A stretch of DNA of 9,711 bases from contig JAZUHG010000010.1 of the NCBI GenBank assembly GCA_045641605.1, positions 1 to 9,711 on the forward strand, in the 5' to 3' direction. The notes below the pieces were generated by a model. That model searched no databases. It had not been told where the DNA came from and was given only the letters and a program-made list of their open reading frames with translations. This DNA is from Equivita sp045641605 (GTDB lineage Bacteria > Actinomycetota > Coriobacteriia > Coriobacteriales > Eggerthellaceae). Of this stretch, positions 7,207 to 9,711 are shown in pieces. Numbering within the stretch: position 1 is the first letter of the stretch; every line of letters starts with the position of its first letter. The position numbers were made by a program, and so were the translations under genes.

Positions 7207-9711
7207 ATGAAAAAGTATAATCCTGCAGAAATAGAGCCTCGTTGGCAAGAGGAATGGGAAAAGTCTGGTGCTCACAAAGTTAAGAGTGAGGCCTCGTCTT
7301 CGGCGCCAAAAAAGTATGTTTTGGAGATGTTCCCGTACCCTTCTGGCGATATTCATATGGGCCACGTTCGCAATTATGCGATTGGTGATGCCATTGCGCG
7401 CTATGCGAAGATGCAGGGTTGCGATGTTTTGCACCCGATGGGTTGGGATGCTTTTGGTTTGCCGGCCGAAAATGCCGCGATTAAGAACAAGAGTCACCCA
7501 GCCAAGTGGACTTACGAAAATATTGACAAGCAGCTTGCAAGTTTTAAGCGTATGGGTTTTTCATACGATTGGGAGCGCAAAGTTGTTGCTTGTGACCCGG
7601 AGTATTATAAGTGGGGCCAGTGGATTTTTCTTAAGATGTATGAGGCTGGTCTTGTTGAGCGCAAGAATTCGCCAGTTAACTGGTGTCCGAAGTGTGGGAC
7701 TGTTCTTGCGAACGAGCAGGTCACCGAAGGAAAATGTTGGCGTTGTAGCAGCGAGGTTGAAAAGCGCGACCTAACCCAGTGGTATTACAAAATTACGAAG
7801 TACTCTGACCAGCTTTTGGCAGATTTGGATAAGCTTGAGGGTTGGCCGGAGCGTGTCAGGATGCAGCAAGCTAATTGGATTGGGAAATCCGAAGGCGCGG
7901 CTGTCAACTTTACAATGTGTGACGCTTCTGGAAACGCCCCAAGCGACAAAGGATTCAATAAAGATGATTTTGCAGCTGGCGATGTTCTTGAAGTTTTCAC
8001 TACTCGCGCAGATACATTGTTTGGGTGCAGCTTTTTTGTTTTGGCTCCCGAATACGAGGGCTTGAAAGAACTTGTTGCAGAATCTAAATACGAAAAAGAC
8101 GTCCTTAAAGTTATTGAGGATGCTTCAAAAGTTAGTGCTTTGGAGCGTGCGCAGGGCGATAAAGAAAAGCACGGCGCATTTACGGGCCGCTATGTTGTAA
8201 ATCCTGTTAACGGCGAGAAAGTACCTGTTTGAGTGGCCGATTATGTTGTTGCCGATTATGGTACTGGCGCAGTTATGGCGGTTCCTTGTGGTGACCAGCG
8301 CGATTTCGAGTTCGCTCGCAAGTATGATTTGCCTATCATCCCAATCATTTTGGACAAGAATGACCCTCTTTATGAAAAGTTGAAGGATGAAAAAGATCGC
8401 AAGGTGGCTTCGGTAGATTGAGACGAAGCTATGGAGGCCGAAGGCGTGCTCGTCCAGTCTGGCGAGTTTACTGGTCTTGTCGGAGGTAAGCATTCCGAAG
8501 GCGAGCAAGCTGTAATTGATAAACTTGTTAAGGATAAAACTGGTAAACGTAAGACAGAATATCGCCTGCGCGATTGGTTAATTTCTCGTCAGCGTTATTG
8601 GGGTAATCCAATCCCAATTATTCATTGCGAAAAGTGCGGGATTGTTCCTGTGCCTGAAAAAGATTTGCCCGTAACTTTGCCCGAAGACATAGATCTAGCT
8701 GCGGGAGAGACTTTGGCTGAGCATTCGGAATTTTCTAAGTGCAAGTGTCCGAAGTGTGGCGGCGACGCTCGTCGCGAAACTGACACGATGGATACTTTCA
8801 CTTGCAGCAGTTGGTACTTCCTTCGCTACACCGACCCTCACAACAAAGATTTGCCTTTCTCAAAAGAGATGGCTGATAAATGGATGCCTGTTGACCAATA
8901 CATCGGTGGTATTGAGCATGCTATATTGCACCTGCTATACAGCCGTTTTTTCACGAAGGCAATGCGAGACATGGGCATGCTTAGCTTCGATGAGCCTTTC
9001 ACTAATCTTCTTTGCCAGGGTATGGTTAAAGATGAGCATGGCGAGACCATGAGTAAGTCAAAAGGCAACGTTGTGGCTCCCGAAGACATGATTGTCGAGT
9101 ATGGTGCCGATGCGATTCGTGCTTACATCCTATTTATGGCGCCGCCTGACAAGGATTTGCTCTGAGATGAATCCGGCCTAGCCGGAATTTATAAATTTTT
9201 ATGTCGTTTCTGGAGAGCAGTTAACGATCTTGCCTGTAACGCAGGCAGTGATAATCCTGATGATAATCAGACCTTTTACAAGCGTGAGCTTGACAGTGAC
9301 TCCAGCCGTAAGGCTGCAAAAGAATCAATGGTCCGTCAGAGACATGCAACAGTTCAACGTGTTACACGCGACCTGGAGCGTAATAATTTCAATACTGCAA
9401 TCTCCGCAATGATGGAATTAACTAACGCTTGCGTTAGTTTTCTACAGTGCTTTAGTGCTGAAGAACGCAGCAAAGATAAAGATCTTAAAAAGGTAAGCAA
9501 TGAAATTGCCGAAACAATGGTTAAACTTATCGCTCCTATTTGCCCTCATATGGCAGAGGAACTTTGAGTTGATGTTCTTAGTGCCGAAGGCTCTGTCCAC
9601 ATCCAAGCCTGACCCGCCTTCGATGCGGAAGCCGCTAAAGAAGACGAAGTAGAACTTGCGGTTCAAGTTCTAGGTAAAATCAAGGCAAAGATCATGGTCG
9701 CGACTGATGCT
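7207..9711 (+). CDS. leuS: Leucyl-tRNA synthetase, 3' end missing
   Basis: 835 codons in one frame from ATG at 7207 to the window edge, with TGA as Trp at 8230, 8419, 9163, 9565 and 9610; the remaining 17 Trp are TGG. It charges tRNA-Leu with leucine in the cytosol. The HIGH-type signature is HMGH at residues 50-53 in YPSGDIHMGHVRNY. The KMSKS-type loop reads TMSKSKG near residue 615, with the first Lys replaced by Thr. A Cys cluster (CPKCGTV...CWRCS) and a second one (CEKCG...CKCPKCGG) look like zinc sites. The inserted editing domain has TTRADTLFG at 265-273 and GTGAVMAVPCGDQRD, where many homologues have GHDQRD or AHDERD. The anticodon-binding region contains EELW and AWPAFD, both Trp being TGA. 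The visible end, KIKAKIMVATDA, lies perhaps 50-60 residues before the normal C-terminus. The sequence closely recalls Coriobacteriia LeuS. Confidence 0.96.

Noticed and set aside
6451..7497. A long open frame of 348 codons on the minus strand across typA and leuS
   Set aside because: It is the antisense shadow of two clearly conserved genes, has no recognisable domain, and crosses the leuS promoter and Shine-Dalgarno sequence.
9172..9186. TCCGGC-CTA-GCCGGA inverted repeat as a terminator or operator
   Set aside because: It is a short stem within leuS coding for a normal segment of the protein, with no T-run after it and no neighbouring promoter.
1..9711. UGA as glycine (code 25) or as selenocysteine
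   Set aside because: The TGA positions fall on Trp sites of known families, not Gly or Cys sites. Nineteen of them in housekeeping and surface genes without nearby SECIS-like structures rules out selenocysteine as a general explanation.
1..9711. Pseudogenes or sequencing errors behind the split reading frames
   Set aside because: Every break is a TGA with frame intact; no TAA, TAG or frameshift interrupts any gene. Random decay would not favour only one stop codon at Trp sites.

Overview
The window comes from a bacterium that reads UGA as tryptophan (translation table 4). Six of the eight genes contain in-frame TGA codons (19 in total). Where I know the family well, these fall exactly on conserved Trp positions, for example both Trp of the HAWGWEP motif of the Y-family polymerase and the EELW and WP motifs of leucyl-tRNA synthetase. 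All seven visible gene ends use TAA or TAG; none uses TGA. Read with the standard code, most of these genes would look like broken fragments. The host does not look like a mycoplasma. The housekeeping proteins TypA and LeuS, and the UmuC-type polymerase, read most like Actinobacteria of the Coriobacteriia type. Several promoters place a TATAAT box 7 to 9 bases before the ATG, which implies leaderless mRNAs, also common in Actinobacteria. The lineage is a recollection-based guess; the code change is seen directly.

Layout. Bases 1-1814 are strikingly AT-rich and look like the edge of a surface polysaccharide locus: the 3' part of a GH88/GH105-like glycoside hydrolase (+), then, tail to tail with no spacer, a polysaccharide pyruvyl transferase family gene (-). 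From 1872 to 4563 on the plus strand lies a tight unit: a SipW/Sec11-type signal peptidase with a long cytosolic N-terminal extension, a UmuC/DinB-type Y-family polymerase whose start overlaps it by 28 bases, and a short YolD-like gene whose start overlaps the polymerase stop. The last gene is cut short and runs 41 bases into the convergent hexapeptide-repeat acetyltransferase gene (4523-5257, -).

The acetyltransferase and typA diverge from a compact, perfectly symmetric promoter in which two TATAAT boxes form the arms of an inverted repeat (5281-5304). typA (5314-7164) is followed after 42 bases, with its own -10 box and Shine-Dalgarno sequence, by leuS, which runs off the right end.

I see no tRNA, rRNA, CRISPR array, insertion sequence or convincing intergenic terminator. 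No gene-free stretch exceeds about 60 bases. The most notable signals are the reassigned UGA in an apparently non-Mollicute genome, the palindromic divergent promoter, the unusual signal peptidase overlapping the polymerase gene, and the truncated YolD-like gene at a possible rearrangement junction.
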